The translations under genes and the position numbers were made by a program. The notes beneath the pieces are model-generated. The model saw only the letters and a list, made by a program, of their open reading frames with translations, had not been told where the DNA came from and searched no databases. From contig CACJNV010000005.1 in NCBI GenBank assembly GCA_902594865.1, forward strand, positions 1 to 63,101: DNA of 63,101 nt, written 5' to 3'. Of this stretch, positions 35,568-44,652 are shown in pieces (the first letter of the stretch is position 1; each line of letters begins with the position of its first letter). Source of the stretch: an uncultured Pelagibacteraceae bacterium. Its GTDB lineage: Bacteria > Pseudomonadota > Alphaproteobacteria > Pelagibacterales > Pelagibacteraceae.

Positions 35568-37643
35568 CTAAATTTTTTTTGAAATTTTTAATGCAAATGC
35601 ATAGTCAATAGCAATTTCTTCTATTGCGCCATCTCTTCCTGATTTTCCACCATGACCAGCATTCATCTCGGTTTTTAAGAGAAGCAAATTATTATCTGTT
35701 TTATAGTCTCTAAGTTTTGCTGTGAACTTTGCAGGTTCATCAAATAAAACTCTATTATCACTTAAACTTGTTGTAATAAAAATATGCGGATAATCCATTT
35801 TTTTAATATTGTTGTAGGGCGCATATGAAAAAATATAATCAAAGTGTTCTTTATTCTCTTTTGCATTTCCAAATTCGTCAAATTCTCCCACAGTTAAAGG
35901 TAAAGAATGATCTAGATTTGTTGTTAATGAATCTACAAAAGGAACAGCCATAATGATTCCTAAAAATAATTCAGGAGATTGATTTACAACAGCTCCCATT
36001 AATAATCCTCCAGCTGATCCACCCATTCCAATAATATTTCCTTTTGAAGTATAATTCATTTCAATTAAATATTTTGCTGCGTAAATATAATCTTCAAAAG
36101 TATTTTTTTTGTTTGTTAATTTTCCCTCTTTCCACCACTTCATACCTTTTTCCATACCACCCCTGATATGGGCTGTGGCCCAAATTATATCTCTATTGAT
36201 AAGACTTAATCTTGAAGAAGAAAAACTTGGGGACATAGAATTTCCATAAGACCCATATCCATATAATAAAACATTTGCAGACCCATCAATTTTTGTTTTT
36301 TTGTGTCTAGTAATTGTTAATGGAACCATTCTTCCGTCATGAGATTTAAACTCAACTCTCTCAACAATATAGTCATCTTTATTATGACCAGATGGGATCT
36401 CTTGTTCTTTAACAAGTTCTTTGGATTTTGTTGCTAAATTATATTTAAATACTCTAGAAGGAGTTTTAGGTGATGAGTATCCTAAATAAACTTCATCAGT
36501 ATTTCTATCTTTTTGAGTTAAGCTTACTCCTGGAACATAAACAGATTCATCAGAAAAAATTAATTCTTCCTCTATATTTGCAGAAATATTTTTGACAAAT
36601 AATTTATCTAGTGCATTTGATGTTTCACCACGAATAATCCAATTTTTAAGGAATGTTAATCCACCAATTAAAACTTCATCTTTTGCTGGAATATATGTTT
36701 TCCAATTTTGATTTTCTAAATTGTCACAAATATCAATTTTAAAGTCTTCAGCATTTTTATTTGTATGATTATAAAATTTACCATCCCATGAATTAACAGA
36801 ATACAGAACACCTCTTTCTCTTTTAATAATAAGTTTTGGAGATGGATTTAATTCATCTGATTTAAAGTAATATTGCTCTGAAGTATTATGGTCAGAAGTA
36901 TTTATAAAAAAATATTTTTCATCTGAGCTTTTTCCAATTCCTACTGTAAAAGCCTCGCTTTTCTCCTCAAATATTAATTCATCTTTACCCTCAAAATCAC
37001 CTATTCTGTGCCTGTATATTGTTCTTGCTCTATGATTTTCATCAAGTTTAGAATAAAATATATATTTATCATCCAAACTAAATGTTATCCCCCCTGATGT
37101 TTCTGCAATTTCTTTTGAAATAATATTGTTTGTTTTTATATCTCTTAAATAAATTGTATAATATTCAGATCCTTTAAGATCTAAAGAGTATCCTAGATAT
37201 TTATCATTGTTACTTACCTCTAAATCTCCAACACCAAAATATTTAGTTTTAAGTTTTTCTTTTTCTTTATCTCCATTCCATATTTCCTCAATATTTTCTG
37301 AATCAATTTTTTTTCTAAGTTTTATGGAATAATTTCCTTTTGTTGTAGTTTTTGTCCAATATTCATAGGTGTGATCTTTATAGGGCAGAGACTCATCATC
37401 TAATTTAATTCTTGCTTTAATCTCATCAAATAATTTTTTTTGGATATCTTTTGTATCTTTTAAATGATGCTCTGAGTAAGCATTTTCATCTTCTAAATAT
37501 TTTTTCACTTCAGGATCTAACTTGTTTTTATCTCTGAGAACTTCCAAAATATTATCTTGATGAATCCAGCTATAATTGTCTTCCCAATCAATATTGTGAC
37601 AAGTTTTTATCTCTAGTTTTTTTTTAAGTTGTGGTACTTTCAT
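35568..37643 (-). CDS. ptrB: Oligopeptidase B-like prolyl oligopeptidase (S9A)
   Basis: 691 residues. The N-terminal part (about 70-400) is a seven-bladed propeller with repeats such as DLEVSNNDKYLGYSLD and ITFSLDDKYIFYSKLD. The C-terminal alpha/beta hydrolase has the nucleophile Ser in GMGGSAGGLLMG, the acidic residue in the SLSDNRV region and the His in MNAGHGGKSGR. It cleaves small peptides after basic or proline residues in the cytoplasm. The long polyglutamate/lysine variation in the propeller is typical of this AT-rich lineage. Divergent from the DnaJ-like gene, 15 bases between starts. Confidence 0.93.
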   Translation of the reverse strand: MKVPQLKKKLEIKTCHNIDWEDNYSWIHQDNILEVLRDKNKLDPEVKKYLEDENAYSEHHLKDTKDIQKKLFDEIKARIKLDDESLPYKDHTYEYWTKTTTKGNYSIKLRKKIDSENIEEIWNGDKEKEKLKTKYFGVGDLEVSNNDKYLGYSLDLKGSEYYTIYLRDIKTNNIISKEIAETSGGITFSLDDKYIFYSKLDENHRARTIYRHRIGDFEGKDELIFEEKSEAFTVGIGKSSDEKYFFINTSDHNTSEQYYFKSDELNPSPKLIIKRERGVLYSVNSWDGKFYNHTNKNAEDFKIDICDNLENQNWKTYIPAKDEVLIGGLTFLKNWIIRGETSNALDKLFVKNISANIEEELIFSDESVYVPGVSLTQKDRNTDEVYLGYSSPKTPSRVFKYNLATKSKELVKEQEIPSGHNKDDYIVERVEFKSHDGRMVPLTITRHKKTKIDGSANVLLYGYGSYGNSMSPSFSSSRLSLINRDIIWATAHIRGGMEKGMKWWKEGKLTNKKNTFEDYIYAAKYLIEMNYTSKGNIIGMGGSAGGLLMGAVVNQSPELFLGIIMAVPFVDSLTTNLDHSLPLTVGEFDEFGNAKENKEHFDYIFSYAPYNNIKKMDYPHIFITTSLSDNRVLFDEPAKFTAKLRDYKTDNNLLLLKTEMNAGHGGKSGRDGAIEEIAIDYAFALKISKKI

Positions 37644-37658
37644 CTAATTAGGAAATAT

Positions 37659-38162
37659 ATGAATATTATTATTTATCTACTTGTAATTTTAGTCATCTTA
37701 TATTTTTTATTAAGATTTTGGTCAAATATTTCTCCAAAAAAAATGTCAAAAGGAGTGAGGCTGATAACAATTTTATTGTTGGCTTTATTAGCAGTTTTAT
37801 TTGCTATTGGCGGTAAATTTCTACTCACATTACCATTAACTCTTGCAAGTCTTGCTTTAGTAAAACTTAAAGGTTTATCATTGATACAATTGCTTTCTCT
37901 TTATAGACTTATTCAAACTTTGAGGAATTCTGGAAGATTTTCTTTTAATCAGCATCAAAATAATAACTCTTCATCATTATCAATATCTGAGGCATATAAG
38001 ATTTTAAATTTAGATATTAACAAAAAACCAACCAAAGAAATAGTTAATAAAGCTTATCAAAAAATTCAAAAAAAAATACACCCTGATATATCTCCTGAAA
38101 CATCAAGACTTTCAGCAATAGTTAATGAGGCTAAGGAAATTGTATTAAAAGATATTAGTTAA
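37659..38162 (+). CDS. Membrane-anchored DnaJ-like (TIM14/Pam18 type) protein
   Basis: About 167 residues from ATG at 37659; an upstream in-frame start at 37629 would run into the ptrB start and is unlikely. Two to three hydrophobic helices (about 2-22, 33-50, 52-68) precede a linker and a C-terminal J domain with the essential HPD in KKIHPDISPE. The arrangement, membrane helices first and J domain last, matches alphaproteobacterial relatives of mitochondrial Tim14. It would stimulate DnaK at the inner membrane. The last four bases overlap the GT9 gene, convergent. Confidence 0.85.
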   Translation: MNIIIYLLVILVILYFLLRFWSNISPKKMSKGVRLITILLLALLAVLFAIGGKFLLTLPLTLASLALVKLKGLSLIQLLSLYRLIQTLRNSGRFSFNQHQNNNSSSLSISEAYKILNLDINKKPTKEIVNKAYQKIQKKIHPDISPETSRLSAIVNEAKEIVLKDIS

Positions 38163-39097
38163 ATTTTCAATTTATTAATTATTTCAACTACATGATTAAC
38201 TGAAATTGAGTTTGGATCTGCATTGGTACCATGTGTTATTTCATCAATCGTATATCCATCAGGAACTATTCTGTAATAGTTCTTGCTATAGTCTGTATAT
38301 GCTTTTGGAGCGTCTAAAAGAAATACAATACTTTTTTTCCCACACTGTGAAACAACATGCGAACCAAATGAATCGTTCCCTACATACATATCTGAAATAC
38401 CAAGGTAAGGAATTAAATCATATATTCTTTTGCTACTTAAAGTTAAAAAATTTTTTTTCTTTAATTTAGATAAAATTTGATTTTCAATTTCTTTTTCATT
38501 TGGACCACATAAAATAAAAAAAAAATAATTATCTAGTTCATTTAACTTATTAATTAAATTGGCATAATTGTTTGCTCCCCATCTTGTGGTTGGGCCAGAC
38601 GAACCTGCGCCAATTACTATTTTATAACTATTATTATTTAGTTCTTCTTTGATTTTTTTGATTCTATCTTTATCAATAAAAAAGTTGGTTTCAGTGAGAC
38701 AATTATCAATATTAAGAAAATTTTCTGTTAACTCTTTTGCTGATTTAACTAGGTGTAAATTTTTTTTGTTTTTAGATTTATATGACCATATATTGTCAAT
38801 ACCGGCTATTTTTGCTGCAAAATATAATCTTAAACTTGGGTAATAAATTAATAAATTTTGAAAATGAAATTGTTTAAGAATCTTACTAAGATTAAAAATG
38901 TCTAAAAGTTTTTTGTGATATTTGTTTAAATAATAAACATCCTCAATAAGAGGATCATCAGCCAGTGCTTCTTTTAAATTTTTACAGAGAGTTATAATAG
39001 TTACTGGTCCATTTTTTTTGGCAATCTGATGACAATAGGAAAGATGAAGTAAATTTGCACCTAAACCTACATAGCTTAAGTAAATTCCAGTTTTCAT
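38159..39097 (-). CDS. Glycosyltransferase family 9 protein (heptosyltransferase-like)
   Basis: 312 residues, GT-B fold. N-terminal YLSYVGLGANLLHLSYCHQI includes the family's early glycine loop; the C-terminal nucleotide-sugar half has IVIGAGSSGPTTRWG and MYVGNDSFGSHVVSQCGKKSIVFL, matching the ADP-heptose binding GNDSG region, though with Phe-Gly in place of Ser-Gly. Family members add heptose or related sugars to lipopolysaccharide core. Donor and acceptor are not predictable. There are no other LPS genes nearby. Confidence 0.82.
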   Translation of the reverse strand: MKTGIYLSYVGLGANLLHLSYCHQIAKKNGPVTIITLCKNLKEALADDPLIEDVYYLNKYHKKLLDIFNLSKILKQFHFQNLLIYYPSLRLYFAAKIAGIDNIWSYKSKNKKNLHLVKSAKELTENFLNIDNCLTETNFFIDKDRIKKIKEELNNNSYKIVIGAGSSGPTTRWGANNYANLINKLNELDNYFFFILCGPNEKEIENQILSKLKKKNFLTLSSKRIYDLIPYLGISDMYVGNDSFGSHVVSQCGKKSIVFLLDAPKAYTDYSKNYYRIVPDGYTIDEITHGTNADPNSISVNHVVEIINKLKI

Positions 39098-39147
39098 AAT
39101 TTTTTATTCATTTTTTTTTTGAATTATTATATGTTTTTAAAAAATAT

Positions 39148-40032
39148 ATGAGTTTAATTAAAGGTATTTATGCAGCTTCTATGTCAGTGTTAAATGACGA
39201 TTTAACGCTTAATATAGCAAAGACAATAGAGCATGCAGAAATGGTAATTGAAAATGGTTGCCATGGTGCTGCAATTTTTGGTAGCACCGGCCAAGCACAA
39301 CTTATACCAATTGCAGAAAAAATAAATTTACTAAATAAACTAGCTGTAAATAAATACAAAGATAAATACATTATAGGCACAGGTTTAAATTCATTGGGAG
39401 AAACAATTAATTTAATGAGAGTGGCAAGATCACTCGATTTCCAAAACTTTCTAATTATGCCTCCTGCTTATTACAAGTATGGAGACAATGAGGTGATAGA
39501 TTTTTATCGCAAAATTGTTGAGGCAATTCCTGATAGTAAAATTATTCTTTATAATTTTGAGAAATTATGTGGATATAAATTTAGTGTAGAATGCGTAAAA
39601 GAGCTTGTAAAAAGATATCCAAATCAAATAGTTGGAGTAAAGGATAGTTCTTATAATCTTTTTGAAAATTTAAAATTAGATAATTTTTCTGTTATGCCTG
39701 GCTCTGAATCAAAACTATTTAAAGGTCTTGAGTTAGGATGTTCAGGAATAATTACAGCAACTTGTAATGCTACATCATCAATTGCTAGAAAGGTTTATGA
39801 AGATTTTAATGCAGGTAATGAACAAACTGAAAATTTAAAATTATGTGATGTGAGAAATGAGTTTGAAAAGTATAACCTAATCTCAGCTTTACATACTTTT
39901 TATAAAAAAAAAGATAGTATTTATGAAAATTTATTACCCCCATTAAGAGCTCTAGATGCAAAAAGTGAAAAAGAACTAATTAAAAACTTAGAAAGACTTA
40001 ATTTTTCAATTAAATCTTTGATGGCGGCATAA
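39148..40032 (+). CDS. Dihydrodipicolinate synthase/N-acetylneuraminate lyase family protein
   Basis: 294 residues with the TIM-barrel aldolase features: GAAIFGSTGQAQLIP (GSTGE-like loop), the catalytic Tyr in IILYNFEK and the Schiff-base Lys in IVGVKDSS (about residue 165). The GSTGQ loop departs from GTTGE of DapA, so a lyase or dehydratase for a sugar acid or keto acid is as likely as lysine synthesis. It lies one base upstream of the cyclopropane synthase gene, divergent from the GT9 gene. Confidence 0.85.
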   Translation: MSLIKGIYAASMSVLNDDLTLNIAKTIEHAEMVIENGCHGAAIFGSTGQAQLIPIAEKINLLNKLAVNKYKDKYIIGTGLNSLGETINLMRVARSLDFQNFLIMPPAYYKYGDNEVIDFYRKIVEAIPDSKIILYNFEKLCGYKFSVECVKELVKRYPNQIVGVKDSSYNLFENLKLDNFSVMPGSESKLFKGLELGCSGIITATCNATSSIARKVYEDFNAGNEQTENLKLCDVRNEFEKYNLISALHTFYKKKDSIYENLLPPLRALDAKSEKELIKNLERLNFSIKSLMAA

Positions 40033-40033
40033 A

Positions 40034-41224
40034 ATGCAATTAGCTAGATTTTTAAATAATGTTTTTAAAAAAGATGGATTTATATTAGTTGATGCTAATT
40101 CAAAAAGTTACATTATTGGAAATCCAAAAAGTGAAAAACCTATAAAAGTAAAAATTTTAAATAAAAATCTTCATTATAAGTTATTATTTCATCCTGATTT
40201 ATATTTTGGTGAAGCATATACAGATGGTGAAATAATCATAGAAAATGGGACACTAACTGATTTTTTGGATCTTTCTTTAATGAATTTTGGAAGAGGAGAC
40301 TTAAATTTTTTTAGTTATTTAATTAATAGATTAAGAGGTTCTTATAGATATTTAACTAATTTTAATTTTATAAAAAAGTCTAAGATGAATGTTTCGCATC
40401 ATTATGATATTTCAGATGACCTTTATGACTTATTTTTAGATCCTAAAAGACAATATTCATGTGCGTATTTTAAAAATGAAACAGATACATTGGAAACTGC
40501 TCAAAATAATAAAATTCAACATATAATAAAAAAACTCAATATAAAACCAAATCAAAAAGTTTTAGATATTGGATGTGGATGGGGTTCTCTAGCAATAGAT
40601 ATTGCAAAAAGTGCAAACTGCGAAGTAACAGGTATTACACTTTCAGAAAATCAATTTAATTACTGCAAGGAAAGAGCAAAAGAACTTAATTTAGAAAATC
40701 AATTAAACTTTAAGTTAATGGATTATAGAGAGCTAAATGAAAAGTTTGATAGAATAGTCAGTGTTGGGATGTTTGAACATGTAGGAAGAAAATTTTATAA
40801 AAAATTTTTTTCGCAAGTTGAAAACCTTTTAAAAAATGATGGCGTATCATTAATTCATACTATAGGATCAGTAAATCCACCAAGAGATCCACATCCATGG
40901 ATCACTAAGTATATTTTTCCAGGAGGCTATACTCCAAGTTTAAGTGAGGTAACTACACCAATTGAAAAAGCAGGCTTAATTGTTGCGGATATTGAGGTTT
41001 TAAGACTTCATTACTCACATACACTTAGACATTGGAAAGAAAATTGCATTCGAAATAAAGACAAAATAATTGAAATGTTCGATGAAAGATTTTTTAGGAT
41101 GTGGGAATTTTATCTTGCTGGTTGTGAGATGGCATTTAAATGGGGTGATCAAGTTGTATACCAATTTCAATTAACAAAGAATTATTCTTCTACACCTGTT
41201 ACAAGAGACTATATTTATCAATAA
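40034..41224 (+). CDS. cfa: Cyclopropane-fatty-acyl-phospholipid synthase family methyltransferase
   Basis: 396 residues. The N-terminal lipid-binding part (about 1-120) is followed by NVSHHYDISDDLYDLFLDPKRQYSCAYF, the SAM-binding motif VLDIGCGWGSLAIDIAK (about 180-196), and MFEHVGRKFYKKFF, all conserved in CFA synthases. The enzyme adds a methylene bridge to unsaturated acyl chains of membrane phospholipids using SAM. C-terminal HWKENC and YQFQLTK are also in family positions. It follows the lyase gene at once and precedes the lysine-rich protein gene. Confidence 0.93.
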   Translation: MQLARFLNNVFKKDGFILVDANSKSYIIGNPKSEKPIKVKILNKNLHYKLLFHPDLYFGEAYTDGEIIIENGTLTDFLDLSLMNFGRGDLNFFSYLINRLRGSYRYLTNFNFIKKSKMNVSHHYDISDDLYDLFLDPKRQYSCAYFKNETDTLETAQNNKIQHIIKKLNIKPNQKVLDIGCGWGSLAIDIAKSANCEVTGITLSENQFNYCKERAKELNLENQLNFKLMDYRELNEKFDRIVSVGMFEHVGRKFYKKFFSQVENLLKNDGVSLIHTIGSVNPPRDPHPWITKYIFPGGYTPSLSEVTTPIEKAGLIVADIEVLRLHYSHTLRHWKENCIRNKDKIIEMFDERFFRMWEFYLAGCEMAFKWGDQVVYQFQLTKNYSSTPVTRDYIYQ

Positions 41225-41252
41225 ATAATTGGTAGAAACTAACTCTCTTAAA

Positions 41253-42479
41253 ATGAAAAAAAAGAAAAAAAAATTAAAAAAAAGTTTTTCCAAAAATCAA
41301 AGAAAAATCAAAAAAAGAGTTAAAAAAATATCTAAAAAGTCAAATAAATTTAAGATTAAAAATAAATCTGTAAAAAAAATTAATAATCGAAGAAAACAAA
41401 AAAATAAAAAACAAAAAAAATCAAAAAAACCAAAACAATCAAAAAAAATTTCAAAAAAATCTAAATCTATTGTATCAAAGAAACCAGATTTTCTTTTTAA
41501 AGTAGTTAACTTTCAAAATTCTTTAAAGCCTGAATTTAAGTTTAGTTTCAATTTTGGTTTTGAAAAATATATTCAAGCATTTTTTGATAAAATAGCAAAC
41601 ACAATTTCACATTATAAAATTATAAAAAAAGATGAAGCAAGAAGGTTAAAATTAGAAAAACAAGAAAAAGAAAGATTAGAAAAGATTGAAGCTGCAAAAG
41701 AAAAGCAAAAGGAGGCTGAATTAAAAGTTAAATTAAAAGAACAAGCTTTAAAAGATGAAATTAGATTGGAAAAACAAAGAACAAAAGAAATAAAATTATT
41801 CTTAAGAAAAGAACAAGCTCTTTTAAGAATTGAACAAGCAGAAAAACAAAAGCAATTTTTACAACAATTAAAATTAGATAAGCAAATTGAAAAGTTTAGA
41901 GTTAGAGAGGTTAAAGAATTAGAGAAATTGGAAAAAATTTCCTTAAGAGAAAAGAGAGAGGATTATGCCGGCTTACAACAAAGAATAGAAAAATTAAAAG
42001 AAAAATATCGAATTATTAGAGATCAAAAAATAAGAGAAAGAGTAGAGGCTTTAGGAGTTAAAATTCAAGGAGATGAAAATAGAGAAACACTTTTACAAAA
42101 AGAAAGAGAATATACTTTAGCAAGACAAAAAATTGAGTTTGCTCTCGAAAGTTTTTACAGAAGTGCTAGCAGTTTAGTATTTCAATTAAATAAAAGACAC
42201 ATAACAAGACATATGTCTATCTTTAGATGTATAGATAGAAGATTTGAAACAGGAGAAATATTTGTTAAATGGGATGAAGCCTCAGATGATGAATGGCTTT
42301 TATTAATTTATATAAAAAATAATTCACCAGATGAAGGAATAGTTATTGAAGACAAAACGCATCCAGAAAAAAATATTTCTCATGAGTTTAAAAATAATGA
42401 AATATTTAAGGCCTCAGATACTATGGTTGATGCTCTTACGCAGTTAATCGCAAGAAAAAGAGCCAAAAATATCAATTAA
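41253..42479 (+). CDS. Lysine-rich coiled-coil protein of unknown function
   Basis: About 408 residues from ATG 41253; a TTG at 41229 in the same frame is possible. The first ~75 residues are about half lysine with Ser, Asn and Arg and no hydrophobic core, so probably disordered and strongly positive. Residues about 120-300 form a long charged coiled coil of Lys/Glu/Gln/Arg heptads. The last ~110 residues look folded (LVFQLNKRHITRHMSIFRCIDRRFETGEIFVKWDEASDDEW) and predict a small alpha/beta domain. I do not recognise a family. The long A-tracts keep frame, showing selection on the protein. Binding to nucleic acid or acidic phospholipid is plausible, the latter because cfa is upstream, but this is inference. 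Confidence 0.85.
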   Translation: MKKKKKKLKKSFSKNQRKIKKRVKKISKKSNKFKIKNKSVKKINNRRKQKNKKQKKSKKPKQSKKISKKSKSIVSKKPDFLFKVVNFQNSLKPEFKFSFNFGFEKYIQAFFDKIANTISHYKIIKKDEARRLKLEKQEKERLEKIEAAKEKQKEAELKVKLKEQALKDEIRLEKQRTKEIKLFLRKEQALLRIEQAEKQKQFLQQLKLDKQIEKFRVREVKELEKLEKISLREKREDYAGLQQRIEKLKEKYRIIRDQKIRERVEALGVKIQGDENRETLLQKEREYTLARQKIEFALESFYRSASSLVFQLNKRHITRHMSIFRCIDRRFETGEIFVKWDEASDDEWLLLIYIKNNSPDEGIVIEDKTHPEKNISHEFKNNEIFKASDTMVDALTQLIARKRAKNIN

Positions 42480-42509
42480 ATTATCATACATAATTAAGTA
42501 TCATTAAGA

Positions 42510-42803
42510 ATGTTACTTTCTTCAATACTAATGATTATTTTGTATCTAGTATTAAAATATGTTCTTGCTTGGATAAGGTATTTCAACAGTCTCGACTCTA
42601 GATTAGGCCAATCTACATGGCGATGGAGTTATGATTATCCAGTAGTTGGTGAAAGGGATATTTCAGATCTAGATGATAAAACTTTTGTTAGACTGAGGAG
42701 AAAAAGAAATAGAGTTATAACTCTTATGTATTCAATTTTATTAATTATGTTTTTATTATCTATGTCTTTACTTAGTGAATTTTTAATATTTTTTCTAACT
42801 TAG
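42510..42803 (+). CDS. Small two-helix membrane protein of unknown function
   Basis: 97 residues. A hydrophobic N-terminal helix (about 2-22), a soluble middle (WIRYFNSLDSRLGQSTWRWSYDYPVVGERDISDLDDKTFVRLRRKRNR) and a C-terminal helix (about 72-96). The middle segment with WRWSYDYP and an acidic-basic stretch looks conserved and functional, but I do not know the family. It starts 30 bases after the lysine-rich protein gene and is convergent with the DUF393 gene, overlapping nine bases. Confidence 0.75.
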   Translation: MLLSSILMIILYLVLKYVLAWIRYFNSLDSRLGQSTWRWSYDYPVVGERDISDLDDKTFVRLRRKRNRVITLMYSILLIMFLLSMSLLSEFLIFFLT

Positions 42804-43148
42804 TTTTTTAAGTTGTTTTTTATTTTTTAAATATAAAAAAAAGGCAATTATCTCATAACCATATTTAAAGATTGTGAAAATTATTGGTAGTTTGAAAAAT
42901 TTATATAAAAATTTATATTTTGGAATTTTTTTCCAAACATAAAGAAATGCCTCCGCACCTTGAATAATTTTACCATTCTCCTTAACATGTAATCTTCTTA
43001 ATAATTCTCTATCATTTCTAGATGTTTCTTTTTCAGCATCTGAGTTATTTGTTATATCTATCCAGTCAATATCTTTGATATTTTCTTTTTTATATAAGTT
43101 AATTTCTGATCTACAGATTTTACAAGAGTTATTAAAAAATACTTTCAT
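42795..43148 (-). CDS. DUF393 (DCC family) thiol-disulfide oxidoreductase-like protein
   Basis: 117 residues starting VFFNNSCKICRSEINLYKKENIKDIDWIDI. A Cys-x-x-Cys (CKIC) sits where the thioredoxin-like DCC family has its DxxCxxC motif, although the conserved leading Asp is Asn here (NNSCKIC). Further conserved parts are GAEAFLYVWKKIP and a hydrophobic C-terminal helix. Family members are thought to act in disulfide exchange; the substrate is unknown. Divergent from tldD by 85 bases. Confidence 0.83.
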   Translation of the reverse strand: MKVFFNNSCKICRSEINLYKKENIKDIDWIDITNNSDAEKETSRNDRELLRRLHVKENGKIIQGAEAFLYVWKKIPKYKFLYKFFKLPIIFTIFKYGYEIIAFFLYLKNKKQLKKLS

Positions 43149-43233
43149 TTAACAATAATTAACTTTTAGTGATAAATTGTACATGCGTAAAATGATCAGT
43201 TGAAAATTATCAACAAACCACTATTTAAGATGA

Positions 43234-44646
43234 ATGAGCAATTTCTTTAACAAATCTGATTTAACAAGACAAGATGCAGATAAAATAGTATCTGAAACAC
43301 TAAATAATTGTGATGATGGTGAGCTTTATTTAGAGGAGTCTAAATCAGAGTCAATTTTGTTAGATGATAATAAAATAAAAAGCTCAAACTATAGTTCTGA
43401 TTTAGGATTTGGTTTCAGAGCTATTTCAAATGATGTTGTTGCCTATTCATACTCAAACGAAATATCAAAAGATTCGCTAAAAAATTCCTCAGAAAATCTT
43501 AAATCAACTCTTAAATCAATTAAAGGCACATATAATCATGAAATTCCAAAATCTAATAAAAAATTTTATAAAGATATTAATCCAATTGAACAAAAAACTT
43601 TAGACTCGAAATTAGAAGTTTTAAATAAAGTAAACGATTTTTTAAGGAAAAAAGATGGATCAGTAAAACAAGTGACTGCTAGTTTTGCTGGAGAGCAGAA
43701 ATCAATTGAAATCATTCGATCAGGTGGAGAAGCGCTCACAGATGTACGTCCATTAATTAGATTTAATGTATCTGTAATGTTAGAAAAAAATGGAAGAAAA
43801 GAAACGGGCGTATATGGAATTGGTGGCAGACAATCTTATGATGATTATTTAAAAAATGATAATTGGAAAAATGTTTGTGAAGAGGCTTTTAGAATTGCAT
43901 CAGTAAATTTAGAGAGCAAACCAGCACCTGCTGGTGAGATGAAAGTAGTCTTAGGACCTGGTTGGCCTGCTATATTAATTCATGAAGCAATTGGTCATGG
44001 TCTAGAAGGAGATTTTAATAGAAAAAAAACATCAGCATTTCATGATCTTATGGGAGAAAAAGTTGCAAGTGAGGGAGTAACAATTGTTGATGATGGTACG
44101 ATAGATAATAGAAGAGGTAGTCTAACTATTGACGATGAGGGAACGCCAACTGAGCGAACAGTTTTAATTGAAAATGGTATTCTTAAAAACTTTATGCAAG
44201 ACAGGCACAATGCAAGATTAATGAATACAAGATCTACCGGATCTGGAAGAAGAGAAAATTATAGACATGTTGTTTTGCCAAGAATGAGAAATACAATGAT
44301 GTTAAGTGGCAATCAAACTCAAGATGAAATGATCAAATCTGTTGATAAAGGAATTTTTGCAGTAAGTTTTGGAGGCGGCCAGGTAGATATTACATCTGGT
44401 AAATTTGTATTTAATTGTACTGAAGCTTACGAAATAAATAATGGTAAAATTGGATTTCCAATTAAAGGTGCAACACTTATTGGTGATGGACCATCAATAC
44501 TTAAAGAAGTATCGATGGTAGGAAATGACATGATGCTAGATCCAGGCATAGGAACTTGTGGAAAAGCAGGACAAGGAGTTCCGGTGGGAGTTGCTCAACC
44601 TTCAATTTTGATCGATAAAATGACAGTTGGCGGAACAAAACTTTAA
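43234..44646 (+). CDS. tldD: Metalloprotease TldD
   Basis: 470 residues, normal length. The zinc-binding motif HEAIGHGLEGD (HExxxH) is present about residue 250, and conserved C-terminal blocks PIKGATLIGDGPSIL and GTCGKAGQGVPVG are recognisable. TldD forms a heterodimer with TldE and degrades unfolded peptides inside its cavity. In enterobacteria it processes microcin B17 and CcdA. No recognisable RiPP precursor lies nearby. The partner gene begins six bases downstream. Confidence 0.96.
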   Translation: MSNFFNKSDLTRQDADKIVSETLNNCDDGELYLEESKSESILLDDNKIKSSNYSSDLGFGFRAISNDVVAYSYSNEISKDSLKNSSENLKSTLKSIKGTYNHEIPKSNKKFYKDINPIEQKTLDSKLEVLNKVNDFLRKKDGSVKQVTASFAGEQKSIEIIRSGGEALTDVRPLIRFNVSVMLEKNGRKETGVYGIGGRQSYDDYLKNDNWKNVCEEAFRIASVNLESKPAPAGEMKVVLGPGWPAILIHEAIGHGLEGDFNRKKTSAFHDLMGEKVASEGVTIVDDGTIDNRRGSLTIDDEGTPTERTVLIENGILKNFMQDRHNARLMNTRSTGSGRRENYRHVVLPRMRNTMMLSGNQTQDEMIKSVDKGIFAVSFGGGQVDITSGKFVFNCTEAYEINNGKIGFPIKGATLIGDGPSILKEVSMVGNDMMLDPGIGTCGKAGQGVPVGVAQPSILIDKMTVGGTKL

Positions 44647-44652
44647 AGAATT

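Noticed and set aside
41253..41480. Poly-A rich stretch as a simple low-complexity repeat
   Set aside because: The frame stays open with AAA/AAG codons mixed with Ser, Asn and Arg and leads into a folded domain, so it is better read as coding.
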